From Paramecium tetraurelia (lineage: Eukaryota; Ciliophora; Oligohymenophorea; Peniculida; Parameciidae): a stretch of DNA of 64,000 nt. A program made the position numbers and the translations under genes. Below the pieces are notes generated by a model that worked only from the letters and a program-made list of their open reading frames with translations, was not told the origin of the DNA and did not search any database. Of the stretch, positions 37,166 to 48,882 are shown in pieces. How positions within the stretch are numbered: position 1 is the stretch's first letter; each line of letters opens with the position of its first letter. The stretch lies in contig NW_001799639.1 of assembly GCF_000165425.1 (NCBI RefSeq), positions 266,136 to 330,135 of the forward strand, given 5' to 3'.

Positions 37166-38644
37166 ATGAGTTCTAAAATCAAGAACCTCTATTTAACATT
37201 GCGTCTGCGTTTAGAAGAACTCAGAGTAGTGACGATAAAGACTTGCTAGATTGGAATCAATATTTTACTGTTTGCATCTCTGCGAGGTGATCAAAAAGCA
37301 AAAAATCAAAATTCACTCCAACAATATGGTCTTACTTCTCAAAAATAATTACAATAAGCTTAACAAATCTCATCTTCGCTTTATAATCACAACTTTGGCA
37401 GTTTTTACCCTGAAGTAAGTAAGTTTGAACTAATTTTAGTTTATAAGAGCCTCAATTACTTTATATTTGGTTGGCTTGGTGATTAATTTACTTCATACTG
37501 AAATCTTGAATGTAATTAACAAAAAGTTCGTGTTGCAAAAATGTGTTGGAACTATAGTCATAGTGTTCCTCCATATCTTGGACTTAATGATCATTAATGA
37601 TTACCTAATATTAAATTCGGAATACAGTAATCTAACTTAAGCTGTATCAGATATCTATGTAGATTCAGTCAGAAAACAGAAGGATATGATTTAATTGTTT
37701 GAAGCAGTGATCAGATAATTGGTTAACATTAATAGGTAATTCAGTTTTTATAATCATTCAGATTTCTTTCAGTATTTTTCTAGGCATCAGCCCTTTGGGG
37801 AGAAGGAATAAGAAAATTGATAAAGAATAAGAAAAAGACTTGGGGAACAACTGATTCTCAACTATCATCTCCTTAGCCCCAAGAGAAGACTTAATTAAAT
37901 CAAGTGCCACCAGTTAACGGGATGAATAATAAAATGAAAGGTTAAAAAAAGGAAGTAGTTTAGCATTCTGGAAAGAAAAAGAAATCCCAACCACAATAAT
38001 AAATAGAAAAATCTACTGAAGAAAGAGGATAATCAATTGAAAAGAAGAAGAAGAAACTTCTGGATAAAAAGCCATAAAAAATGTCACCAAAAGAATATGA
38101 ATAACAAATTGAAACTAAAATAGATGAATCATAATAATTAATACTGTCTAAGCAGGTTTCATTAATGCAGAAAGATGAATAGAACACTTCAACTTAGGCA
38201 GGTTCAAATGGAACCAAATCCTTGTTTGATCATAAAATCAAATCCAATAGAAGTGAATCATTTCCAACCAAATTGAACTAATATATTGAAATACCATAGA
38301 AATATTAGAGATATTCCTCTTAAAGTTAAAAGAAACAAATAGACCAAAAAAAGTAAATAAGACCATTATATGATAAACTTTATAAATTCAATTTACAAAC
38401 TAATGTCGACAAATATGAAATCAAGGTACATAGTATAATTGAAATGAATAATTCAATCAATAGAATTGCATAAGAAAATTCTTGGAATTCATTCTTAACA
38501 ATTAATGTAAAGTTAAATTATTGGAAAGAAGCTTATCAATAAATGTAAACTTAAGAAATTAAGGAGGAATTATAAAAAGTAATAGCGTAATATGCATTAT
38601 ATTTAATGAATTAGCATGCTTAAAATTAAGAAATAGTGGAATGA
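37166..38644 (+). CDS. Membrane protein with long Lys/Gln-rich tail, 475 aa
   Basis: The N-terminal third has hydrophobic segments (ITLYLVGLVINLL; VGTIVIVFLHILDLMII) plus an amphipathic LSVFFQASALWGEGIRKLI. The remaining two thirds are Lys/Gln/Ser-rich and disordered until a final helical stretch near INVKLNYWKEAYQQM. Introns of 25 and 26 nt are clear and give exactly 476 codons including TGA. No family recognised. An ER- or organelle-anchored protein with a cytosolic basic tail is one possibility, by topology only. Confidence 0.7.
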
Positions 38645-38926
38645 GAATTATTATTTATATGTGATAATGTCATTAAGTTTATTTCAATTAATCATCATTT
38701 GAATCATTTATTATCTATTCCTTAATTGCCTAAGTAAGAATTTTATAATCATTGTTACATAATTAAATCTATTTAAAATGTTCTATATTTTATCAGTCTA
38801 ATAGGAAATTATTATGAGTTTTTAATGTATTTACAATCCAGTACAGCTTATTGATAAAGTCCTATTTAAGAATATACAGCTGATGATATTTATATAAATA
38901 TTTATAAATTTATTAAATATCTAATT

Positions 38927-40394
38927 ATGACTAGCTTGTTTGATGAAAAGGAATGCGAAAATTGTAAGAAGGTATCTAATTAATATTAAAAATCAGATTG
39001 AATCTGATTATAACATTGTGAGGATAGATCATATAAAACTATAAGCTGAATATGAGAAATTATAAAAGGATATAGAAATAATGAAAAGGGACACCTCATT
39101 AGTAATCTACTTTATTATTCACTTAGAATGATGGAGAATTAAAAAAAAATAGGTCGAAATTTGATTAATTGTAAAATGAATTAAATAAGATGAACGAAAA
39201 ATATTAGAAATTATAGGGAGAAAAAGAAAGAAGTGATGGAATGATAAAGCAATTACAAGCTATAAATTAGAAAATTTAATAAGAAAAAGAGGAAATGTTA
39301 TTTGCAAAGCCAGCAGAGAATCCAGAGTAAAATCAAGCTCTTCAACAAATAAGTCTATTGCACGAGTAATTAAGAAAAGCCTAAAATTAAAAAGAATAAG
39401 CCCTTTCCATTAACACTCAATTAACTTTAGAATTATAATAATTAAAAAGTTAATAAAAACCACAATAAAATATTGTTTAAACAGTTCAATTTTAAAGGGA
39501 TTCAACATCAAACGAAAAAGTGTTTTAAATGGAAATATAAAATCTTAGATAAAGAATTAATGAGATGAACGTTGCCCTTCAGAAACAACAACAAGAATAT
39601 TAAAATTTACAATAAGAATCTAAATAATAGATTGAAAATTTATAATAGTAATTGGAACAATAAGATAAAAATATTGACTAATAATAATCATCAACTATAT
39701 AATTGAAATAGTTGCAAGCATAATTAAAGAAAATGGAAGCCCAAAATAAAGTGTTACAAAAATAATTGGATTATAAAACTTAAAGATATAATGAATAGGT
39801 AATTTACATCACTAATTAAGCTTGATGATATTAATAAATTATAGGAAGAACTAAATGCTTGTAAAACAAACTAAATTGTTAAAGTCCTTGGAGATGAAGA
39901 AAAAGATTACAAGGAAAAATATAAATAGGTGTTACATTAGAAGAAAGAACTTGAGTAAAGTTTTAAAGAGAAGGAATCTTATTTGATGTAAAAAGTTTAA
40001 CAGTATGAATAACACATCAAATAAAGTAAATTTTATTGGTAATAATCTTAGAATAAGGAAATGCTGGCTTAGAAAATGTAAAATTAAAAGAGAAATTGGA
40101 TGAATTAAAAGAACTATAAGGAAAGCTAAATTAAATTTAAGAAGAAGAACTTACTTAAAAAGTAAAAATTATGCATAACCTTAGATGATTAATTCGAATT
40201 AAAAGAAATAATTAGATGACCTAATCAATAGTTAATATCAGTATAAATAAAAGGTCAAACAATTAGAATCCCAATTATAACAATGTGAAGATAAACTGAT
40301 TAAATCCAAGTACTAAATAGCTGACATGATGAATCTTGCAATGGAGCTTGGATTGACTTAATTACTTGATAAATTTGCTTCATTATAATAGTGA
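38927..40394 (+). CDS. Coiled-coil protein, 448 aa
   Basis: Begins MTSLFDEKECENCKK, where the Cys pair could bind metal. It continues as almost uninterrupted Gln/Glu/Lys/Leu coiled coil and ends in a more conserved-looking IADMMNLAMELGLTQLLDKF. Five introns (25, 25, 22, 26 and 23 nt) are required; the spliced length is exactly 449 codons with stop. The many TAA/TAG glutamine codons make it invisible under the standard code. A structural or tethering role is likely from composition. Family not assigned. Confidence 0.75.
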
Positions 40395-40514
40395 TATTAA
40401 TATATTAAATTAATCTTATAATTTATCATAAAATTCTAGCATTTTATTTATATAAACCTAAAGAATTTGATATAATTATTATTTATGAGATTAATATTTT
40501 AATTAATAAATAGA

Positions 40515-40972
40515 ATGGGTAAATAAAAATTGAATGAAAAATAAAGTTCAAGTTAGCCTAAATTAAAAATTGAAAAAAGCATAAGCAAAGAGTAGGTTTA
40601 GGAGTAGGATGGTGCTATTAATATTTCAGAAGTTACAGAAATAACCTGTAGTATTTGTTACTCCTCTATAGCAGATCAAGTAATATCTTCTTTACATATG
40701 ATAAGGGAATTATTAAAAACTGTAAACATACATATTGTTTCTAATGTATTTAAAAATGGTCAGAGTAGAATCTTACATGTCCTTAATGCAGAGCTGATTT
40801 TACAAAAGTGATAAGAATTAGGAAAGTAGGTTAGAAAGCTAAAAAGAAAACTTACAAATTTAAATAACCAAAATAAAGTAATGACACATCGCTCAACATC
40901 AATTTGATACAATACTATACTTAATTACTATTTTTAATGTTTGAAATATATTAAGATAGTGACAGGGAATGA
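40515..40972 (+). CDS. RING-finger protein, 143 aa
   Basis: A basic/Gln-rich N-terminus precedes a C3HC4 RING: CSIC, then after a 26-nt intron CKHTYCFQCIQKW and CPQC. The tail is basic (KKKTYKFKQPKQ). The intron falls inside the RING, between the first and second metal-ligand pairs, and its removal gives 144 codons including TGA. Predicted ubiquitin E3 ligase; partner and substrate unknown. It lies about 175 bp from the left border of the RSP4/6 duplicated block, tail to tail with copy 1. Confidence 0.8.
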
Positions 40973-41148
40973 TATTACTTATGTATTAATATACGTATTT
41001 ATATGATTTACATAAAAATTGATAGAATCTATATGAAAAATGCCTATTATATAATATTAATATTTTAAAAAGTCTACTCAATTTTTACTTGAATTTATTG
41101 AGTCAATCTTAGATGAATTAATTTATGAAATAATGATATAAAATAAAG

Positions 41149-42642
41149 TGTATCCTCTTATTCCATAATTTAATAATAATAATGATCAATCTTATTGTTA
41201 TTAAGGGACTTCAGCTGGGAAATTTGGTTCTGGCTATTCAGGAAGATCTGGTTGTTCTGTTTATACTTATTATGGTTATTTTGGATAGAAATGATTGGTT
41301 GTTGCCTTGAAACCATAACCATAATATAATTATGACAATACTTTGTTCTATGATATAGATTAAATAAATTAATACAGAATAGACAGTGACTAATCCTGGC
41401 CAAACTAAAGATTTAATGATAATAACACCATTATTAACTTTATTATTGGTGTCTTTAGCTAAAGGATTATAATCAGTTGTATCTCCAACAATTCTAATTT
41501 TCCAAGCAGGTTTATTATTTGGTAATTTATCATTTGATAATTATTTCAATCTATTTTCAAATGGATCAGCTGCTTCTATTTATTTTTAATAAATATCTGG
41601 TTCTACACCATCTGGTAATTCAGATGGTATTAAATGAACTAATCTACCACACTAATATATAAATATTATATATATATACATTTAATATATTTGTATTGAA
41701 ATGCATCCAATCATTTAATGTTTTTAATTCATGAAATCCTGGTAATTTATATTCAGGTGTTTAATCTATTTCTCTTGGTTCACCTTCTCTTAAAATATAT
41801 TAACCTTTAGGAATAATAACAGTTGATTAAGTAATTCTAACAATTTATGCTTTTAATAAATGTTTTTCTTTTCCAAAGAAATAAGGATTAGTAATAACAT
41901 CAGCTTCTAAATTACCTGTAAACATATATTTAATTTATCTAGACACATTGATTTATTAAGGTGTAATCAAAGGTAATTCAACCCAATCCTTATCATTTAA
42001 GATATCAGTGCATGCCCAATAAGATTTAGTATTAACTCCAGATCCTCTAGGTTCAACTTCAGGTGGTAATTCCCCATCTTCAACTTGACTATTAGCAACT
42101 CCTTCAGCAATATAATAATCCTTTTCTCTTGCCATGATTTTACCCCAAAATCTTAATTTAGATGCTTATTTAGTAACAGATAATAACTAAATATTAATAT
42201 ATAAATTACTGATAATGCCTTGAATATTTTATAATTTTCATCAATTCCAATACCAGCCCATTCATATAAATAAGCTTCTTCTGTTAAATTAGGTAAATAT
42301 CCAGTTTAAGTTGCTTCCTAAGGTTCTTCATCAGTTCCAAGATTAATTTTATTGACTAGCTTTAATGTCTTCTATTAAATAGCTTAATCCATTGAAATCT
42401 TTGTTCTCTCTGCATTATCAAATTCATTATATTTATCAAATGAAAATCCACTTGATTTTACCTAAAATGAATAATCTTCAAATAATTCAAAAGCATTCTA
42501 CAATTATACTTAAACATATATTCTTACTTTTGGATTATCCAATAATATCTTAGTCAATACATTATTCAAATGTTAATATAAATTTGTATTTGAATCCTTT
42601 ATCTCTTGCAGTTTCTCTTTTAACATTAATCTAAATTTTTAA
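41149..42642. repeat. Duplicated block, copy 1 (1,494 bp; derived copy)
   Basis: Near-identical to 53746-55239 with a constant offset of 12,597 bp, no indels, and substitutions only at 41779, 41816 and 41817. It contains a complete RSP4/6 gene with 16 bp upstream of its ATG, 37 bp downstream of its TGA, and the first 18 bp of the sorting nexin gene that follows copy 2. Neither border shows obvious terminal inverted repeats, target-site duplication or poly(A). Introns are retained, so it is not a retrocopy. Confidence 0.95.
41186..42626 (-). CDS. Radial spoke head protein RSP4/6, copy 1
   Basis: Radial spokehead component of motile axonemes, needed for control of dynein-driven bending. 453 aa. 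Conserved segments: YLYEWAGIGIDENY, KLRFWGKIMAREKDYYIAEG, SYWACTDILNDKDWVELP, FTGNLEADVITNPYFFGKEK, KPAWKIRIVGD and SLVWPGLVTVYS. Introns of 23, 28 and 28 nt give exactly 454 codons with TGA. Differs from copy 2 by Ile263 (Arg in copy 2) and Glu275 (Asp). Only 16 bp of its original upstream DNA came with it, so expression would need a promoter at the new site. The tail is Pro/Gln/Glu-rich. Confidence 0.92.
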
Positions 42643-43474
42643 ATAAATATATATTAAAAATTAATCTTTTTATATAAATCAAATTTGCCGAATATTAAAT
42701 ATATCAATATCTCAAAATAAAACCTTTTTTCTTAAATTCTTCTATAACAAAATCTAATCTCACTATATTTTTTAATATAGGGCTAAGACTCCACGAAAAG
42801 ATAATTTCTTAGACAGATAAGAATTATTAGATTATATTATCAAAAAGCTTAGCTTAGTAAATTCTGAAGCAAGTTGTAAATGTAATAAATACTCAATAGA
42901 TATTTTAGATCCTATAGATTATAGAGAATTTTGTTAAACCCTTCTCTTTATTCTTCAGCAGGTTGAGTTTAGATTTTGGTACCATTAATCAAATCACTTT
43001 AGACAAAAACAAAACCTATGTCAAGATAGTACTACACCGCATTTTTCGTTTCTTTATTACACAACAATTCAGAGTTCATTTTTGAATTGGAAATTAGATA
43101 TTTCAATTAAAGTATTAGAAGAGTTCAATACATCTAGACAGCCATATTTAAGTTGTACAATATATTATGTTATGATATTAAATTATAGTCTATATCTTTT
43201 TTATTTATTAGTTTGGTTTATTTTTAAATCTTTAATAAGATTGATCATGAAAATTATATATCTCTCAAATTATAGAAATGAGAATTGGTTTCATAAATCA
43301 TCAACTCTGTATTAATAATTAATTCTCTAGAGATTTATAATTATAATATAGAAAATAAAAATTAGATTAAATGATTTCAATTTGTTCTCAAATTAGTTTG
43401 GTACTCAGTAACTTAATTTAATTCTATAATCATTAAAATCTAGTTTGATTATGTTAAATAATAATTAATTTTGA
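42643..43474 (+). pseudogene. Long open frame without a start, possible gene remnant
   Basis: One plus-strand frame has no TGA for about 275 codons, beginning at or before the border of duplicated copy 1. The stretch 42780-43160 has gene-like composition (DNFLDRQELLDYIIKKLS, then SCKCNKYSIDILDPIDYREF). No ATG lies in frame in its first 170 codons and no upstream exon is available because the RSP block begins there. I infer a gene whose 5' end was lost, perhaps when copy 1 inserted. Chance openness cannot be excluded. Confidence 0.3.
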
Positions 43475-43929
43475 TACTATACCAATTATTGATATAATCA
43501 TAAAACGGCAGTTCAAATCATTTTAAAGTATAGCCTTATTTACTTAGCTTTTTCAAAGATTAAGTTTGTTAGTCAAACAGGATATATAGAATTTTTATTG
43601 CATTTTTTCTGTAAGCTATAGTTTCATGATGATAAAACAATAATAAAATAATTAAATATACTTCTTATATTCAACTTAAACAATTCTAATACCCTTTTTT
43701 ATAAATTCATCATTTTTACTAAAACTAGTTTTACTTTATTTTAATGTATCAATAAAAATTAAATTGACTAATATAATCCAAGATGATTTAAGAATTTGTC
43801 TAGAGATTTTATGGTAAGAATTTCATAATATTTTGAATTTTATGTATTGATGAGAATTTGAGTGAGATTTGAAAATAGATTTTGAAAACATTCATACAAA
43901 TTATTAAATTTAATTATTTAGTCATTAAT
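43475..43929. other. Intergenic, AT-rich
   Basis: Nothing recognised between the open frame and the 3' end of the PH-kinase gene. Confidence 0.4.
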
Positions 43930-45816
43930 TCATAATTGCTCAAGATTTTTCAAATTGTTCTTTATTTTGCTGGCTATCTTTGGCTAGGTTTATTATTCAT
44001 ATATTTTTTCTTTGATTGTCATAACTCTAGGATTAATATCCTTTGAAAGATTCTCTGGAGTTTTCTATTAAATTAGTTACAAATAGATATGTTACTTTAA
44101 TGATAGGTGATGCATAATAAGAAGAATTATTTGAATCAACAGCTTATTTAAGCTTACCTACCAATTGATATTAAGGTAGTCTATGAGATTGTGGCGATTC
44201 ATCATCGAATATCATATCCGTAAAGTCATCATCTAAATTTTTAATAGACATTTGTTCTTCACTATCGTTAAATTATTCTTAAATTTATTGCATAACAGAA
44301 ATTTGGGGAGTGAAAAGAAGATTTTCTTTTTTTTTATTTCCAATGCAATTTTATTATGGAGTCATAAATTCAGGTTTGTCGAAATTGGAAGGACCGATAA
44401 AATTTTTCATGAATCCACAACTACCTGCATCAGTATTACTTGATTTAATAGTATCTTTAGTATCTTAAATATATTCTTCTGATGATTTGTTTAACTCTGA
44501 ATATCTTGTTTTATCTAGGTTGATCATAAACCACTCGTGTCTTAAGGCATCTCTAGGTTAGGGTCTTTATGATGGTCGAGGATGTAACAATAATTTCAAT
44601 AGTGATAATCCTAAGAATAATTTATGATATTGTACCTGCACTACTAATAATAGTGTCAATGGAAGGATAATCAATCTTACAATGATAATTTCTCATAACA
44701 ACTTCATCATAAGTGGAACCCTTAAACGGTGATTTACCGGCAATCAGAAGAAACATCAGACAACCAACACTAAAAATATCAACTTTCGAGTCATAGATCT
44801 TATCTTAAAGTACTTCTGGAGCCACGAATCCAGGAGTTCCGCATCTCTGAAACATATAATTACCTAATGGATCATAAAAGTCAGCCAATCCAAAATCTGC
44901 TATTACTACGTCTTCCAAGACTCCTTTTTTACGCAATATCATATTTTCTGGTTTGAGATCTCTATGAAGTATGTTCTTTTTGTGTAAATAATCTAAAGAA
45001 TCCAATAAAGTAGCCAGAACAGTAGCAACTGTGGGTTCAGACTACTTTTAATTCTTCTTTATCTATTAATACAATTCACCTCCTTATAAATAGTCTTGAA
45101 CTAGAAAGATATGGGTATCATCTTCAAAGACTTCATGCATTTTTATTAAGCCTTTGTAATTCAACTTCCTCATGATTGACATTTCTTTAATTAAAGCTTA
45201 TTTATCAGTTTCTGAGTTGAGCATCTTACTTTTTTCAAATGCCTTAACTGCATATTACAGTTTATCAGACTTTTTAGTACAAAGATACACCTGTCATAGT
45301 AAATGGAATTACTTTTGCAAAATTTCCTTTACCTATCATCCTCTCAATAACATACTCTTCTTTGAATGTAAGTTGGAGACACTGCTTTTTGAGAAAATCC
45401 CAAATTTATTAATTTAGTTCTTTAGATCTTGAATACAGTTCTTTGAATTTCTAATTACGAATTATTCGAAAACCATACTTCTTCTAAATTTATATATATT
45501 ATTGAATACTTTATTACAAGCATCGGACTCCTATTCATTTTTATACTTGATCCTCTCTATTCTTGATACACCCAGATCAACATGGTGAATATTTTTCTTA
45601 TTTGGCTTTGGTTTGTTATTAATTAAATACCCTCAACTTTACTAATTTGCCATCTTAAATGATATAGTTTTTGCTTGTCCAAAAACCAGTTTTATTACTT
45701 TTTTCGAACAGGACAGATTGAAAGTCAATTTTTTACTCCTCAATCTAAATGTTTGTTTTCTCCCAAAAAGAATTTGAGAATTTGGCATCGTCGAAAAAGG
45801 ATAACTTTACTTGCAT
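43930..45816 (-). CDS. PH-domain Ser/Thr protein kinase (CAMK type), 585 aa
   Basis: N-terminal PH-like domain: KTGFWTSKNYIIQDGKLVKL, then HVDLGVSRIERI, then YGFRIIRNQKFKELYS. This leads directly into a kinase domain: RMIGKGNFAKVYLCTKK, YAVKAFEKS, LHRDLKPENMILR, IADFGLADF, CGTPGFVAPEVL and DIFSVGCLMFLL. The HRDLKPEN loop and GTPGFVAPE segment place it in the CAMK group. The C-terminus is Ser/Asn-rich and disordered. Five introns (25, 26, 22, 25 and 31 nt) give exactly 586 codons with stop. PH plus CAMK-type kinase is an arrangement I associate with ciliate-expanded kinases; lipid binding is inference. Confidence 0.87.
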
Positions 45817-45894
45817 CAATAATATTAATTAAATAATAATAATTAAGTTATAATCTCTCTATCTATCTCCTTTTTATTATTTAATAAGATTTTA

Positions 45895-46695
45895 TCATTT
45901 TAATATAATTTAATTATATTTCTTGGGGAATTACAAATTCTTTTCCTTCTGTTATACTTTATTCCATAATTGATGATTCAATGCTATTTTCACTTAATTT
46001 CGAAATTATCTCTCCATTTCTTGTTTCCCCTATTTTCAATTTTTAAATGTATTACTATTCATACCTTAACTCTCCCTATTTAATTCTTTTCACTCAATTT
46101 AATATTATAATATACTGAATTTAATCAACCTCAATTAAATTAATAAAATCCATTGGAGTTGATTTTAAATTGGTGTGTCTAAGAACGCCTGCTTTCTTCA
46201 ACATTTTTAATTTTACCTCTCCTCCTTTAACAAACCCACGTAAATTATTGACATAATCAAGCAAAGCAATTTTAATTAACAATTAAAAATAATTTGACTT
46301 ATTTTTATTTCTGTAATAATTTCTCTTTTCTTAAGTGAGTATTTTTATTCACTCAATAATTTTAATACATTAAAGTTCAATTTGTAAAATCCAAATATAT
46401 TCTGCTTTTTATAATACATACCTAAATTAATATGGCTTTCAATTTGACCTTAATTATCCCACACTCTAAATTAAAGTCTACTATACTTTCCTATCTAAAA
46501 TAGTATGATACAGTCATTTTTATCCTCACAAGTTTCAAATTTTGAGTACACCTTTTGATTAAGTCAAATTTAAAATTATACTGTGTTATGGAACATCCTT
46601 ATTTTTTTATGTACACTATCTGAATTATCTTAATCTTTCTGAGCTTTTTAGTATGATGCCAATAAGAGTTCTCTTAGAAATTGATATACAATCAT
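45895..46695 (-). CDS. Unrecognised protein, 229 aa
   Basis: Assembled from five exons (introns 30, 23, 23 and 35 nt) with total length 230 codons including TGA. Ordered-looking parts: MIVYQFLRELLLASYQKAQ, LFQIGKYSRLQFRVWDNQ, LLIKIALLDYVNNLRGFVKG and KAGVLRHTNLKSTPMDFI. No family recognised. The last exon is doubtful: an alternative frame (EIISKLSENSIESSIMEQ) is also attractive but does not end before the next gene. It lies 79 bp upstream of the PH-kinase start on the same strand. Confidence 0.5.
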
Positions 46696-46850
46696 TGAGT
46701 AGAATATGTATAAAAATAATTGAATTTTATTGAGGAAATAAATAAATAAATATGTAAATCAATTAAAGTAAATCAAAAAAAAGAAGGGTAACTCCCAGTG
46801 ATAAACAATAATTGTCCACATCACAGGAGAGATGCTTGATACCTAAATAC

Positions 46851-47711
46851 ATGACTTTGAATAATCAGAACATTAACAAATCAAATAAATATTAAATCTT
46901 AGAACAGATAGGATAGGGTAGTTATAGTACCATATTTATTGTGGAGGACAAGTTGCATGGTGGTTATTATGCAATGAAAAAGGTACTCCAAGACCCAAAA
47001 TAAATAAATAGAGAGTTGGAAATACATACAAACATGCGTCATCCACATATTGCACCTTTACGTGATCATTACCATACTTATGAAAATAAGACCAAATATT
47101 TGCATTTGGTCATGGATTTGTATCAAGGGAATTTGAAAAATGCAATCAGAGTTCCAATAAAAAGAGTGGCGAAATAATTGTTTTAAGCATTAGAATATTT
47201 GGAGTCATAAAATATAATGCATAGAGATCTTAAGCCAGCAAACATTTTGTATTAAAGTGGAAACATATATCTCGCTGATTTTGGAAGTGCTAAAAAAATG
47301 GATGGATCTAAGAGTTTGAGTTATGTATGTTCAAGAGCTTATAGGGCACCAGAATTACTATTCGGTTAAATATTTTATAATACTAAAATTGATATATGGG
47401 CAGCTGGTTGTATATTGGCTGAATTGGAATTGGGAAAACAGTTGTTTTTTGGTCAGAATACCGTTGATTAGATTGTTGAAATATGTAAATTTCTGGGTAC
47501 TCCTAATGAATTAGAAAAAGCTGAGTTGGGATGTTAATTCTACATTCCCAATTTATAGGCTAAGAAACTAAGTATGATATTTATTTATATTGTTTTGAAT
47601 TAGAAAACTGATCCCTTATTAATTGATCTATTGTCTAAGATCTTTGTTTTCAGTCCATCAAAAAGAATCAATTGCAGTGAAGCCTTAAGACATCCTTATT
47701 TTTTGTCATGA
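46851..47711 (+). CDS. GSK3-like (shaggy-type) protein kinase, 286 aa
   Basis: Kinase motifs: [57 protein letters not shown], and [14 protein letters not shown], in which the SRxYRAPE segment with the regulatory Tyr is the GSK3 hallmark. [17 protein letters not shown] and [14 protein letters not shown] follow. It is shorter than usual GSK3 (about 350-480 aa), with almost no extensions. I read it as a single exon; a hydrophobic stretch (MIFIYIVLN) near residue 240 is unusual and could hide an intron, but removing the only GT...AG interval breaks the frame. Confidence 0.83.
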
Positions 47712-48073
47712 TTGTACTAAACCAACATTCATTATAATATATCTAATTAAGACTATTTGATAAATAACAATAAGTTATTAAATTTTATTAAAGTTTTCTA
47801 CATTTCTCGAAATAAGATTAATATAACTCTCCTTAATAGATTGAATCTAATCTGAATTCATAGGATATTATGTGTTTTTCTTATATGGGTTGGATTGTTA
47901 TTGAAATAATCAAAGAATTTTGAAAGAAATTAAAATATGAAAATTTGAGATTCCCTTTAGAGAAGTAATGAGACTTGAATAATGTGGATGATTTAAAAAA
48001 TAAATTTAGAATATGGATATTAAATGGAAAAACTTTAATAAGATTAAATGAATTTTACAATAATACATTGTTA
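47712..48073. other. Intergenic, AT-rich
   Basis: 3' flanks of two convergent genes; nothing recognised. Confidence 0.4.
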
Positions 48074-48390
48074 TCATTCAGTAATTGAAATCATTTAGGA
48101 CATCTCCAGTTTTATTTTCTTTCTGTTACCCTAATCTAATAATGAAGCCTCCTCTGTGTCTGTTGATTAAGAATTGTAATTTGATAGTTGCTAACTCAAA
48201 TCAGTTTAGATCTTCTCAATCTTCTTGATATAAGGTGATGCTAAGAACAACTTTTTATGCGAATTTGATTAAGTATGCTAATTAATTTAATTTCTTATTA
48301 AATACAGTTAAGTAATCTGTATACTTAGTCTTACAAACTGAGCAAATCTAAACTCGATGTTTTGGCTTGGGAATCAGCTAAAATACTCAT
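48074..48390 (-). CDS. Small protein, 87 aa
   Basis: Starts MSILADSQAKTSSLDLL, has a Leu/Lys helical middle (FNKKLNQLAYLIKFAQK) and a Ser/Thr/Glu tail (STDTEEASLLDQ). Introns of 22 and 31 nt give exactly 88 codons with stop. Family unknown. Confidence 0.5.
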
Positions 48391-48882
48391 ATAAAATGGT
48401 ACCAATTATTTATTTTTTATTTTTATTTATTCAATTTTTTGATTAAATAATTGTTAATGATAGTTTAAATTGCTTTCATATGCAGGCTAAATTTATATAT
48501 GAATCATTCATACTTTCTCATATTCAATGATAAATCCAGGAGTTGTGGCCTAATGATCATCATTGAAAATTGGAAAAATATTCAATTTTTATTACAACTA
48601 TCTATATCAATGAGGATTGGTTTTACATATTAAAAACAGGAGTATAATCTATATTAACGTTGCGATCCTTTGAAAACTAACTCTTATTGCTCAAAATGAA
48701 TTTGTAAGACATTATATATATTATATATAATTTATTATTTTATTTCATTTAATTTTATTTGAACTACGACTCCGCAACAAATGCATATTAATATTATAAA
48801 TATCATTTCTTATTTCATCATCAATTCATTATTTAATTCCAATTCCAAGTTATTAATTATTTCCTATTTTATTCATCTTATA
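48391..48882. other. Intergenic, AT-rich
   Basis: Upstream DNA of two divergent genes (48074-48390 minus and 48883-49465 plus). No distinct motif recognised; a TATATA repeat lies near 48715-48730. Confidence 0.4.

Noticed and set aside
41170-41403. Standard-code minus-strand ORF of 77 aa, repeated at 53767-54000
   Set aside because: It is an out-of-frame shadow of the RSP4/6 last exon and intron. The true frame continues through TAA/TAG as Gln and splices out a 28-nt intron.
41149-42642. Retrotransposed (mRNA-derived) origin for RSP4/6 copy 1
   Set aside because: All three introns are present in both copies and there is no poly(A) tract at the border.
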